Positions 18,181 through 27,388 of a stretch of 64,000 bases of DNA are shown here, in pieces (the first letter of the stretch is position 1; every line of letters begins with the position of its first letter). Below the pieces are notes generated by a model. That model saw only the letters and a program-made list of their open reading frames with translations. It did not search any database and had not been told where the DNA came from. The translations under genes and the position numbers were made by a program. Source of the DNA: Loktanella sp. 3ANDIMAR09 (GTDB lineage: Bacteria; Pseudomonadota; Alphaproteobacteria; Rhodobacterales; Rhodobacteraceae). Location of the stretch: NCBI RefSeq assembly GCF_001420005.1, contig NZ_LJAK01000002.1, positions 124,001 to 188,000 of the forward strand, in the 5' to 3' direction.

Positions 18181-18606
18181 ATGACGCAGATCAGCCAGGC
18201 GCAGGCGCGCACAATCATCGACACGGCATTCGCAAAAGGTGAAGCCCTGGGGCTAAAACCGCTGTCCGTCGTGGTGCTGGATGCCGGTGGGCATGTGCTG
18301 GCGTTCAGCCGTGCGGACGGTGCCGCACCCGGACGTTTTGCGATTGCCCATGGCAAGGCCTACGGTGCGGTGATGCTGGGCATGGCCGGGACCGCCCAGA
18401 TGAAACGGGCCGAGGATCAGGCCTATTTCATGGCCGCCGTGAACGGTGTGTTTGGCGGACAGGTCGTGCCGGTTCCGGGGGGCGTATTGGCGCGCCATGA
18501 CGGTGCGGTCATCGGCGCCGTCGGTGTGACCGGCGATACCTCTGACAATGACGCGATCTGCGCGGTTGCCGGTCTGGAAGCTGCGGGTCTGTCGGCCGAA
18601 GTTTGA
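18181..18606 (+). CDS. GlcG/HbpS family (DUF336) protein
   Basis: A 141-residue cytosolic protein of the GlcG/HbpS family, some members of which bind haem or cobalamin. The family features are PLSVVVLDAGGHVLAFSRAD near the N-terminus and the glycine-rich GGVLARHDGAVIGAVGVTG near the C-terminus, followed by SDNDAICAVAGLEA. ATG 18181 has AGGA eight bases before it; ATG 18166 is an alternative. It may be in one transcript with the small membrane protein and the DUF2256 gene. Confidence 0.85.
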   Translation: MTQISQAQARTIIDTAFAKGEALGLKPLSVVVLDAGGHVLAFSRADGAAPGRFAIAHGKAYGAVMLGMAGTAQMKRAEDQAYFMAAVNGVFGGQVVPVPGGVLARHDGAVIGAVGVTGDTSDNDAICAVAGLEAAGLSAEV

Positions 18607-18682
18607 CAAGGCAGGTCACGCTTTGCAGTCGCAGCATATTCGCGTTACGCTTTGCCAAACCTGACCGAAAGGATTGCATCGC

Positions 18683-19459
18683 GTGTCCCGTCCCGTCATC
18701 GGCGTTATCGCCAATTCGCATTTGCTGAATGATACCTATGCGGTGCAGGCCGTGGGTGACATGAACCTCGAGGCGATTGCCGCGGTCTGTGACGCCTTGC
18801 CCATCATTGTCCCGGCCCTGCCGGACATCGTCGCCCTGCCTGATCTGATGAACAATTTTGACGGGTTCATCTTTCCGGGTGGGCGTCCGAACGTCCACCC
18901 CGAGGAATACGGCGAAGACCCCACCCCGGCGCATGGCGAATTCGACCGGGCGCGCGACCGGCTCGCGCTTCCTTTGATCCGCGCCTGTGTCGAGGCTGGT
19001 TTGCCGATCCTTGGGATCTGTCGTGGTTTTCAGGAAATGAACGTCGCATTCGGCGGGTCGCTGCATCCTGAAATCCGTGACCTGCCGGGGCGCGACAACC
19101 ATCGCATGCCGCCTGACGGCACCATCGCGGAAAAGTTTGCCATGCGGCATACTATCAGTTTCACCCCCGGCGGGGTGTTCCACCGGCTGATGGGTGCGGA
19201 ACAGGTCGTCACCAATTCGCTGCACGGGCAGGGGATCAAGACACCCGGCGCCCGCGTCGTGATCGAGGGCTGGGCCCCCGACCAGACGCCAGAGGCCGTC
19301 CATATCGCAGATGCGCCCGGATTTGCGCTGGGCGTGCAGTGGCACCCGGAATATCAGGCCGGGATCGACCCCGTGTCACGTCCGCTGTTTGCCGCCTTTG
19401 GCGATGCGGCGACCAACTGGGCCAATGGCAAACGCAGTCCGGTCAGGCAGATTGCCTGA
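18683..19459 (+). CDS. Class I glutamine amidotransferase, gamma-glutamyl-GABA hydrolase (PuuD) type
   Basis: A 258-residue peptidase C26 family protein. The nucleophile Cys113 lies in ILGICRGFQEMNVAFGGSL, and the His-Glu pair of the triad is in LGVQWHPEYQ. Family members hydrolyse gamma-glutamyl amides such as gamma-glutamyl-GABA from putrescine breakdown. The start is taken as GTG 18683 because GAAAGGA lies upstream at the right distance; TTG 18674 is also in frame. No other putrescine genes are nearby, so the substrate is open. It converges on the giant RTX gene with a 24-base gap. Confidence 0.87.
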   Translation: MSRPVIGVIANSHLLNDTYAVQAVGDMNLEAIAAVCDALPIIVPALPDIVALPDLMNNFDGFIFPGGRPNVHPEEYGEDPTPAHGEFDRARDRLALPLIRACVEAGLPILGICRGFQEMNVAFGGSLHPEIRDLPGRDNHRMPPDGTIAEKFAMRHTISFTPGGVFHRLMGAEQVVTNSLHGQGIKTPGARVVIEGWAPDQTPEAVHIADAPGFALGVQWHPEYQAGIDPVSRPLFAAFGDAATNWANGKRSPVRQIA

Positions 19460-19483
19460 CCGTCAATTCTATTTCATCGGTAT

Positions 19484-22400
19484 CTAGCGCAGATTGCCGG
19501 CCAACAGCAGTTGTGCCTCGTGGCGTCGCAGGCAGCGCCGGGCTGTATCGCCGTAGTGATGCACATCAGCACGCAGGTCAGGGAACAGGTCAAACAGTTC
19601 CGCACGTGCGCGATCCGTGATGCCGTTCATGCCGACGTCGCCGGGATGGAAACTTTCGGTTGCCGCGCCGTTGGCGAAAATCACCTCGTGACAGTCGAAC
19701 ATCATGTGGATGTAGGTGACGTCGCCGCCTGCCTCCTGCGTGACATCCTGACCGTCCAGCAGATGCTTGGCAGGGACCAGAACCTCTGACTCACCGAACA
19801 GGAGTTCCGCCCGGTAGCCCTGGAACAGCATCCGATGCTGTGGCGACACGAGCAGATCACTCTCTTGGCCGGTTACCACGCCGGGACGAATACGGATCGG
19901 CGCAAAGCGGCCGCGTGCGGGCACCGTGCGGGACTGGATCCAGCGGATGGGTTGCAGGCCGTGATCACGGGTCACCACCAAATCGCCCACCCGCAGGGTT
20001 GCCACATCGCGCGCACCGCGCGGCGTGGCAATCATCGCACCGGGAGTAAAGCAGATGATTTCCTCGATATCGCTGAAATTCAGCGTCGTGCCGTCATCCA
20101 GCGTCGCGGTGCCGGAATAGCTGCCATTCGCATCGATGGTCGCATCGGCAAGGATCTGGTTCAGGTTGCCCAGACGGCCCAGCACAAGCCGGTCGCCAGT
20201 TGTTTCGTCACCGCCGCCGCCAAAGATGTTGATTGTTTCGGTGCCGGGCTGGTCGGTGATGACAAAGGTATCGTCGCCGTCGCCACCGCTGACGGTATCG
20301 CCTTCGCCGACTGTGATGATGTCGTTGCCAGCGCCCGCGTCGATGCTGTCGCCCGCCGCGCCAAGGTCGATGGTATCGTTGCCGGCACCCGTGCTGACCG
20401 TTTGGCTGCCTGTGTCCCCCGTCACGGTGTCGTCGCCTGCGCCGGTGCTGACCGCCTCGACCTCGGAGAACGTCGCCAGATCCGGGCCATTGGACACTGT
20501 GCCCGATTCCGCCCCGTCAAAGGCAACCGTCACATCCTGCGTCAGGCCGCTGCCGTCCAGGACGTCGCCGCGGGTTTCGCCAGTCTCACCGCCGACGAGG
20601 GTGTCGTTTCCGAACCCGTCGTTCAGCACCAGATCATCGTCGCCGTCGCCGCCATAGACGCTGTCGTTGCCAGCGCCGCCGTCGAACCGGTTGTCGCCGG
20701 TCCCTGTGCCCGTCAGGATGTTGTCCGCCGCGTCGCCTGTCGCATTGGCATCGCTGTCGATGATCTCGACGTTTTCGACATTGCTGATCGTGTCGTGCAC
20801 CGCACCGTCAAAGGTGACGTTGCCTGCACCCAGATCGACCGTGTGATCCTGGGTGAATGTGCCGCGCGATCCGTCCAGCACGTAGGTGTCGTTGCCGGCA
20901 CCACCGTCGATCGTGGTGACCTGGGCGACATTCGTCCCGCCGATGTTGACCAGCCGGTCATCACCGTCGTCACCGGACACGCTGACTGCGGCTGATCGGT
21001 GTTCGATCGTGTCATTGCCGGTGCCGCCGAACAGCGTGTTGCTGCCATTGGCTGCGGTGATGAAATCATCGCCTTCGTCGCCAAAGACGGTGTTGGAACC
21101 GGTTCCGGCGTCGATTGTGTCGTTGTCGCTGCCACCTGACAGGCGGTCATCGCCCGTGCCACCAAACAGCGCGTCTTCGCCCGCCTGACCCTCCAGCCGG
21201 TCGTTGCCCGCATCGCCATAGGCCACATCATTGCCGCCGCTCATCCACAGCGTGTCGTTGCCGTCGCCGCCGTAGGCCGTGTCGGCGCTGGGCAGTTCCT
21301 GGATGGTGGGAACGTCGTCGATCCAGTCGTCACCGGCCCCACCAAAGAAGGTGTCGCCCTGACCCCGACCGATCAGATAATCGTTGCCGTCTCCGCCGTC
21401 GATCGTATCGCCGCCGGCCCCGCCGTCGATCGTGTCGTTGCCCGCACCGCCATAGATTTCGTCGGCACCGTCTTCGCCGTAGATTTCGTCATCGCCCAGA
21501 CCTGCGAACACGGTGTCGTTTCCGGCCCCGGCCTCGATCAGGTCGTCGTTGCCCGTATCGCCCGGAATGATCGCGTCGCCCGCATCAACGCGGTCGCCAT
21601 CGGGATCACCGGTATAGGCCGCATCGATCGTATCATCGCCCGCTGTGCCGCTGACGGTGCCGTCAGGCAGACTAATGCCGATGGCAGCCAGGGCAAAAGG
21701 CGATTGCAGCGTCGCCGGAGCGACACCCGACAACAGGACGGTTTCGCCATTGGCGAATGTCAGCAGGGCGCTGCCGCCCTGATCGCTGACGGTCACGTCA
21801 TTGGTATTGACGGGCAGGCCATCCGGTCCTGTCAGGCCGGTCACATCCAGCAGGTCGCGCCCGGTAAAGGTGCCGTCGCCGTTGTCGACGGGCCCTTCGA
21901 AATCGAAAACCGTATCGTCGCCGCCATCGTCTTCGAGGACGATGGTGTCCTCGGCCCCGTCGGCCGCCCCAAGGCGGATGGTGTCGTTGCCAGCGCCGCC
22001 CGCGACGGTATCGGCCCCGGTGCCTGCATCGATGCTGTCGTTGCCGGCACCTGCGATGATCGTGTCGTCGCCCGCACCGGTTGCCACGCTATCGTCGCCC
22101 GCGCTGCCGCTGACCGTGTCATTGCCAGCGCCGGTGCGGACCAGTTCCATCTGGTCAAAGGACGTCGTGTCGGTGCCGTTCGTGATGCTGCCGCTTTCGG
22201 GGGTGGTCAGCGTCACATCAACATCTTCGGTCAGGGCGCTGCCGTCCAGCACGTCGCCCGTGGTCTCACCGGTCTCGCCGCCGGTGATGTCGTCATTGCC
22301 AAAACCGTTGAACAGCGCAAACACGTCGTCGCCCGCGCCAAGGTCGACCACGTCGTCACCTTCGCCACCGAAAGCGGTATCGTTTCCGGACCCGAGGAAA

Positions 22401-25400
22401 AATTCCTCGATCTCGGTAAAGCTGACGTTGTTCGCCGCCTGCGTCAGGGTGCCGGTGCCGGTGCCTGTCAGCGTCAATGTCGTGTCGGCATCCACGGCAG
22501 TGGCATCCAGTCGGTCGGCTGTCGTCTGGGTCCCGCCGTCAATGTTGTCCTGGCCAAAACCGTCATCAAAGACAAAGCTGTCGTCGCCAGACTCGCCGGA
22601 CAGGCTGTCGTTGCCAGCACCGCCCGTCAGCGTATCGTTGCCTGCCCCGGATGCGACGCTGTCGTCATCGCTGGATCCAAGCACGGTATCATTGCCGGAC
22701 CCCAGACGGACGGCTTCGATTTCGGCGAATGTCAGTGTCTGGGCACCGTTCGATAGCGTCCCGCTTTCGCCGTTGGCCGCACCGCCCTGCGTCAGGTCCA
22801 GCGTCAGGTTCTGATCCGTGGCAGCCGCATCCAGAACATCGCCTGTCACTTCCTGCGTTTCGCCACCGATGATTAGGTCGTTTCCGAAATCATTGCCCAC
22901 GACAAAGCTGTCGTCGCCGCCATTGCCGAACTGCTGGTCGTCACCGCTACCGCCGACCAGCGTATCGTTGCCGTCGTCGCCGATGAGTTCGTCATTGCCT
23001 GCGCCGCCGAACAGGGTGTCTGCGTCAGTCCCGCCATCGCCGCCGTCGATGATGTCGTTGCCGTCACCGCCAAAGATTTCGTCGCTGCCAGCCTGACCAA
23101 ACAGACTGTCGTCGCCCGTGCCACCGCGGATCGTGTCGTTTCCGGTTCCGGCCAGAACGTGATCGTTGCCATCGCCCGCGTCGATACTATCGTTGCCGTC
23201 GCCGGCCTCGATCAGGTCGTCGTTCTGGGTGTCGCCCGCAAGGATCGCATCATCGGCATCCACGCGGTCGCCGTCGGGATCACCGGTGTAGGCCGCATCA
23301 ATGATGTCGTCGCCAGCGGTGCCGCTGACGGTGCCGTCGGGCAGGGGGATACCGATTGCCGCCAGCGCGAAAGGCGAATTCAGCTCTGCCGCGGTGACGC
23401 CGTCCAGCAGGACCGTTTCGCCATTGGCAAAGGTCAGCAACGCGCTGCCAGCCTGATCGGAGACGATCACATCGTTGGTGTTGACCGGCAGGCCGTCGGG
23501 GCCCTGCAGGTCCGAGACATCCAGCAGGTCGCGACCGGTAAAGGTGCCATCGCCGTTGTCGATCGGACCTTCGAAGGCGGTGATGACATCGTCACCGGAC
23601 CCGTCCTGCAAGACAACCGTGTCATTGGCCGCATCGTTCAGGCCCAGGTCGATCTGGTCGTTGCCTGCGCCGCCGTCGATGGTATCGGCCCCGGCCTGGC
23701 CCGCGATCTGATCGTTGCCCGCGCCGCCGGCCATACTGTCATTGCCCGCACCCAGTCTGACGTTGTCATCACCGGCGCTGCCGATGACGCTGTCGTCACC
23801 GGTGCCGGTCTCGACCCGTTCAATCTGGCTGAACGTCAGGGTGTTGTCGGCGTCTGACAGCGTACCACTGCCATCGGGACCAAGCGTTACGGTCAGATCT
23901 TGCGTGACCAGTTGCGCCGTCAGCAGATCGCCCACCGGAAGCGTATTGTCGCCGCCGGCAATGGTCGCATCCCCGAAATCGTCAAACAGAAGGACGGTGT
24001 CATCACCCGCGCCGGTATCGACGGTTTCGTCGCCAACTCCGACGGCAACCAAGTCATCGCCAGACCCCAGCAAGAAGTTCTCGATTTCGGAAAACGTGGT
24101 GACTTCGGCCGCGTAGGACAGGTCGCCTTCTTCGTTTCCGTCCAGATAGAGAATGGCGTCATCGGTCAGGGCTGTGGCATCCAGCGTGTCACCGGCGGTT
24201 TCACCCAGTTCGCCGCCGACAATTGTGTCGTTGCCGCCACCTGCGGTCACGACAAACGTGTCGTCACCCGCGTCACCCGACAGCGTATCGTCGCCCGCGC
24301 CACCGTCCAGTGTGTCGTTACCGGAACCGCCGAAGACCGCGTCATTGCCGAGGCCGGCAAACACGGAATCGTCGCCGCCACCGGCCTCGATCAGGTCGTC
24401 GTTGCCGGTATCGCCAGCGAGGATCGCATCGTTGTCGTCAACCGTGTCACCGTCGCCGTCGACATAGCCAAGGCCGATCGTGTCAGCCCCTGCGGTGCCG
24501 CTGACCGTGCCATCGGACAGCGGAATACCCGTCGCTGCCAGAAAGAACGGATTTTGCGCATCCGTGGGGGACACACCTGCCAAAAGCACGGTTTCCCCGT
24601 TCGGAAAGGTCAGCCGGGCGCTGCCGCCGTCATCGGTGACGCTGACATCGTGATGGTTGACCGGATCACCACCAGCATCCAGCAGCCCCGACACATTCAG
24701 CTGATCGCGCCCAGAGAATGTGCCGTCGCCATTGTCGAGCGGCGCCTCGAAACCGAGAATTGTGTCGTCGCCGCTCCCGTTGGTCAGAACCACGGTGTCG
24801 TCCATAAGGTCGGCAACACCCAGATCGATCAGGTCGTTGCCCGCGCCGCCTTGAATGCTGTCGGCACCGATACCTGCATCGATCGTGTCGTTGCCGCTGC
24901 TGCCGATGACGCTGTCGTCACCGGTTCCGGTTCCAATGCTGATGCCGCTGGCCGCCGCCGAGGCATCGACCGTGTCGTCGAAGGACGTTGTTTCCAGCCG
25001 CTCAATTTGTGTGAAATCGACGCTGGCTGTCGTGGCGTTGAAATCAACACGGCCTGCCTCTGCGCTGCTGTAGACAACGGTCACACCGTCGGTGGAGGAC
25101 GTGTTGTAAAGGTTGAGTGAATCGACATCGGTGTCGCCGACATCTTCGCCACCTTGAACCACATTGGAATCGTCCTGGTCGCCGACCGAAAAAATATCGT
25201 TTCCGGCATCGCCATAAAGCGAGTCATTTCCACCACCGCCCAACAACACATCGTTGCCCGTGCCGCCAAAGAGGGTGTCGTTGCCGATACCACCGGCCAA
25301 ACCATCATCGCCGGCGTCGCCGTACAGAACGTCATCGCCCACTTCGAGTTCGATATCGCCGATAACGTCGTTGCCGTCACCGCCATACAGCGTGTCGTTG

Positions 25401-27388
25401 CCCGCCCCACCCAGCAGGCTGTCGTCACCATCCTCGCCTGCGACAAAATCATCGCCGTCATCGCCCTGAACCAGGTCGTTGCCGCTGCCACCGTTGACCG
25501 TGTCGTTGCCTGTTCCGCCATATACGCTGTCGTTGCCGATATCGCCAAAGACGCGGTCGTCACCGGCGTCACCGAACAGGGTATCGTCACCTTGCTGGCC
25601 ACTGACGAAATCATTGCCCGCGCCGCCAAAGGCGCTGTCATTGCCGCCTGCCATCCACAGCGTGTCGTTCCCCGCACCGCCGTAAAAGGTGTCGTCGCTG
25701 ATCAGATCCGGGCCGCCGGGATCATCGTCAAGGTAATCGTCGCCATCGCCACCAAAGACGATGTCATTCCCGTCGCGTCCGATCAGATCGTCGTTTCCGC
25801 CGCCCCCATAGAGAACGTCGTCGCCTGCGCCGCCGTCGACCGTGTCGTTGCCGGGTGTGGGGGCAATCGTCGTGAACCGCAGGTCGCCGATATTGACGCC
25901 GTGGTTCGTGGTGCCGCCATTGGCGTTGATAAACCGCACTTCGATTGCGGTGACCGGTCCGGCGACGGATACAAAGGCTGCGCCGGCCGGCGAATCCTGC
26001 GTATCATTCGATGCAGCTGCCGTGATGGTGTTGTTGCCTGTCCCGGCACCGGTGTTCGATACGACGTCGTTGCCAAAGGCCGTGATGTTGACCGGAACGA
26101 CATTCCCGTCAGGCCCGTAGGCAAAGACGACAATCTGATCGGTAAAGTTGTTCACACCGTCGCCGGTTACCGCGTCGATGTCCGTGATGTAGAAACCGAC
26201 GTTGGCCACGGCATCGGAAACACCGCTTTGGGTGTCGGCGGCGAATTCGAAAACCGTCGTCGAGGTCGTGCCACCCGTACCCAGGATCTGGACCGAGGAC
26301 GTCGGGTTGTAGTTTCCGTCGCCGTTGTTGAAGGTCACCAGATTGCTGGTCAGCGCCGAGCCGAGGCTGCCATCATCGCGGAATGACACGCTGACATTGA
26401 TGTTGCCGGTATCTTGCGTGAAGCCGTTGCGCACGTCTGCATTCAGCAAGCCGAGGTCGGACCACCGCATCGTTTCCGTGGCAATCGGCGCCGACAGCGG
26501 GTCATCGCCGTAAAGCGCGTCATTGCCATCACCGCCCAGAATGGTGTCGCTTCCGGCTTCGCCGTAGATCGTGTCGGCACCCGCGCCGCCGTCGATGGTA
26601 TCGTTGCTGTCTCCGCCGTAGACGATGTCGTTGCCGCCACCCGCATTGATGCTGTCGCGGCCTGCATTGCCGGCCAGCCGGTCGACGCCCGACCCTGCCG
26701 TGATGGTGTCGTCGCCGGTTCCACCCGTGGCACTGTTGTTACCTTCGCCCAGATCGATCAGGTCGTTGTTATAGCCACCCGAAACACTGTCGTTGCCAAT
26801 GCCGCCATACAGGCTGTCATTGCCGATTCCGCCAATGATCGAATCATCCCCGTCACCGCCAAAGATCGTGTCATTGCCACCGTTGCCGTTCAGCAGGTCC
26901 GAACCGGCACCGCCGAAAATAGTATCGTTTCCGGAACCACCGAAAACCGTATCAATTCCGTCGCCGGCATAGACTTCGTCGTTGCCGCGACCTGCGCTGA
27001 TCGTATCGCTGGCGGTGCCTGTCGCGCTGGTGGTGGATCCACCGTAGATCAGATCAGACGCATCGCTACCGTTCAGCGCGATGTCATTGAGGTTCGTGCC
27101 CCGATACAGACTGAATTGCGGGCCGGACTGGACCGTTACCCCGTTGACGTTGTTCGGAAAAGCCGTGTCTGGAACAAAATAGACCTGACCGTTGGTCCCC
27201 AGAAAATAGGTGCCGGTCCGGGTGGTCGTGCTGCCGAAAAAATCAAAAATGTTGGCGGTGAAATTCACCGTGACCGATCCCGTGCCGATCACGCGATCGG
27301 TCGTGAATGTGGTGATGCCGGTATTTCCGGTATCGCCGCTGTTCAGGGCGTTATTGCCGCCAAGATTGATCTGATAGCCGTTCGGCAT
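19484..27388 (-). CDS. Giant RTX calcium-binding repeat protein with C-terminal Hint domain
   Basis: A 2634-residue, very acidic protein built mostly of nonapeptide repeats of the GGxGxDxhx type, which fold as calcium-loaded beta-rolls and are typical of type I secretion substrates. Residues 1 to about 105 form a unique N-terminal region (MPNGYQINLGGNN). Repeats follow, interrupted at about 300-510 by a non-repeat beta-rich domain (MRWSDLGLLNADVRNG to VNIGDLRFTTI). Later repeats carry three copies of a 147-residue unit and seven of a 65-residue unit. At Cys2446 a Hint (Hedgehog/intein-type) domain begins: CFTPGAMIATPRG, VGDLVVTRDHG, SPQHRML. There is no classical signal peptide and no transporter gene nearby. 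GAGGTG precedes the ATG. A secreted or surface-bound role is inferred. Confidence 0.93.
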   Translation of the reverse strand: MPNGYQINLGGNNALNSGDTGNTGITTFTTDRVIGTGSVTVNFTANIFDFFGSTTTRTGTYFLGTNGQVYFVPDTAFPNNVNGVTVQSGPQFSLYRGTNLNDIALNGSDASDLIYGGSTTSATGTASDTISAGRGNDEVYAGDGIDTVFGGSGNDTIFGGAGSDLLNGNGGNDTIFGGDGDDSIIGGIGNDSLYGGIGNDSVSGGYNNDLIDLGEGNNSATGGTGDDTITAGSGVDRLAGNAGRDSINAGGGNDIVYGGDSNDTIDGGAGADTIYGEAGSDTILGGDGNDALYGDDPLSAPIATETMRWSDLGLLNADVRNGFTQDTGNINVSVSFRDDGSLGSALTSNLVTFNNGDGNYNPTSSVQILGTGGTTSTTVFEFAADTQSGVSDAVANVGFYITDIDAVTGDGVNNFTDQIVVFAYGPDGNVVPVNITAFGNDVVSNTGAGTGNNTITAAASNDTQDSPAGAAFVSVAGPVTAIEVRFINANGGTTNHGVNIGDLRFTTIAPTPGNDTVDGGAGDDVLYGGGGNDDLIGRDGNDIVFGGDGDDYLDDDPGGPDLISDDTFYGGAGNDTLWMAGGNDSAFGGAGNDFVSGQQGDDTLFGDAGDDRVFGDIGNDSVYGGTGNDTVNGGSGNDLVQGDDGDDFVAGEDGDDSLLGGAGNDTLYGGDGNDVIGDIELEVGDDVLYGDAGDDGLAGGIGNDTLFGGTGNDVLLGGGGNDSLYGDAGNDIFSVGDQDDSNVVQGGEDVGDTDVDSLNLYNTSSTDGVTVVYSSAEAGRVDFNATTASVDFTQIERLETTSFDDTVDASAAASGISIGTGTGDDSVIGSSGNDTIDAGIGADSIQGGAGNDLIDLGVADLMDDTVVLTNGSGDDTILGFEAPLDNGDGTFSGRDQLNVSGLLDAGGDPVNHHDVSVTDDGGSARLTFPNGETVLLAGVSPTDAQNPFFLAATGIPLSDGTVSGTAGADTIGLGYVDGDGDTVDDNDAILAGDTGNDDLIEAGGGDDSVFAGLGNDAVFGGSGNDTLDGGAGDDTLSGDAGDDTFVVTAGGGNDTIVGGELGETAGDTLDATALTDDAILYLDGNEEGDLSYAAEVTTFSEIENFLLGSGDDLVAVGVGDETVDTGAGDDTVLLFDDFGDATIAGGDNTLPVGDLLTAQLVTQDLTVTLGPDGSGTLSDADNTLTFSQIERVETGTGDDSVIGSAGDDNVRLGAGNDSMAGGAGNDQIAGQAGADTIDGGAGNDQIDLGLNDAANDTVVLQDGSGDDVITAFEGPIDNGDGTFTGRDLLDVSDLQGPDGLPVNTNDVIVSDQAGSALLTFANGETVLLDGVTAAELNSPFALAAIGIPLPDGTVSGTAGDDIIDAAYTGDPDGDRVDADDAILAGDTQNDDLIEAGDGNDSIDAGDGNDHVLAGTGNDTIRGGTGDDSLFGQAGSDEIFGGDGNDIIDGGDGGTDADTLFGGAGNDELIGDDGNDTLVGGSGDDQQFGNGGDDSFVVGNDFGNDLIIGGETQEVTGDVLDAAATDQNLTLDLTQGGAANGESGTLSNGAQTLTFAEIEAVRLGSGNDTVLGSSDDDSVASGAGNDTLTGGAGNDSLSGESGDDSFVFDDGFGQDNIDGGTQTTADRLDATAVDADTTLTLTGTGTGTLTQAANNVSFTEIEEFFLGSGNDTAFGGEGDDVVDLGAGDDVFALFNGFGNDDITGGETGETTGDVLDGSALTEDVDVTLTTPESGSITNGTDTTSFDQMELVRTGAGNDTVSGSAGDDSVATGAGDDTIIAGAGNDSIDAGTGADTVAGGAGNDTIRLGAADGAEDTIVLEDDGGDDTVFDFEGPVDNGDGTFTGRDLLDVTGLTGPDGLPVNTNDVTVSDQGGSALLTFANGETVLLSGVAPATLQSPFALAAIGISLPDGTVSGTAGDDTIDAAYTGDPDGDRVDAGDAIIPGDTGNDDLIEAGAGNDTVFAGLGDDEIYGEDGADEIYGGAGNDTIDGGAGGDTIDGGDGNDYLIGRGQGDTFFGGAGDDWIDDVPTIQELPSADTAYGGDGNDTLWMSGGNDVAYGDAGNDRLEGQAGEDALFGGTGDDRLSGGSDNDTIDAGTGSNTVFGDEGDDFITAANGSNTLFGGTGNDTIEHRSAAVSVSGDDGDDRLVNIGGTNVAQVTTIDGGAGNDTYVLDGSRGTFTQDHTVDLGAGNVTFDGAVHDTISNVENVEIIDSDANATGDAADNILTGTGTGDNRFDGGAGNDSVYGGDGDDDLVLNDGFGNDTLVGGETGETRGDVLDGSGLTQDVTVAFDGAESGTVSNGPDLATFSEVEAVSTGAGDDTVTGDTGSQTVSTGAGNDTIDLGAAGDSIDAGAGNDIITVGEGDTVSGGDGDDTFVITDQPGTETINIFGGGGDETTGDRLVLGRLGNLNQILADATIDANGSYSGTATLDDGTTLNFSDIEEIICFTPGAMIATPRGARDVATLRVGDLVVTRDHGLQPIRWIQSRTVPARGRFAPIRIRPGVVTGQESDLLVSPQHRMLFQGYRAELLFGESEVLVPAKHLLDGQDVTQEAGGDVTYIHMMFDCHEVIFANGAATESFHPGDVGMNGITDRARAELFDLFPDLRADVHHYGDTARRCLRRHEAQLLLAGNLR
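21510..21950 (-). repeat. Third copy of the ~147-residue module in the RTX gene
   Basis: It encodes a unit running from DDTVFDFEGPVDNGDGTF through NGETVLLSGV, LPDGTVSGTAGDD and GDPDGDRVD to NDDLIEAGAGND. It is close to the copy at 23183-23625 in protein and DNA sequence. Boundaries are approximate. Confidence 0.85.
23183..23625 (-). repeat. Second copy of the ~147-residue module in the RTX gene
   Basis: It encodes the unit from GSGDDVITAFEGPIDNGDG through NGETVLLDGV and LPDGTVSGTAGDD to NDDLIEAGDGND. Of the three copies it is most similar to the one at 21510-21950, suggesting a recent internal duplication of about 1.7 kb. Confidence 0.85.
24362..24803 (-). repeat. First copy of the ~147-residue module in the RTX gene
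   Basis: It encodes the most diverged unit: GSGDDTILGFEAPLDNGDG, then NGETVLLAGVSP, LSDGTVSGTAGAD, VDGDGDTVDDND and NDDLIEAGGGDD. It is separated from the second copy by about 1.2 kb. Confidence 0.8.

Noticed and set aside
17682-18356. N-terminal extension of PepN by 225 codons
   Set aside because: It runs antisense through the small membrane protein, DUF2256 and HbpS-like genes and lacks M1 family sequence; PepN normally starts near MKDSAPQ.
19484-27388. Possible CRISPR or simple tandem DNA repeat array because of very frequent short repeats
   Set aside because: The repeats are in register with codons of RTX nonapeptides, are degenerate and lack constant spacer length or unique spacers.
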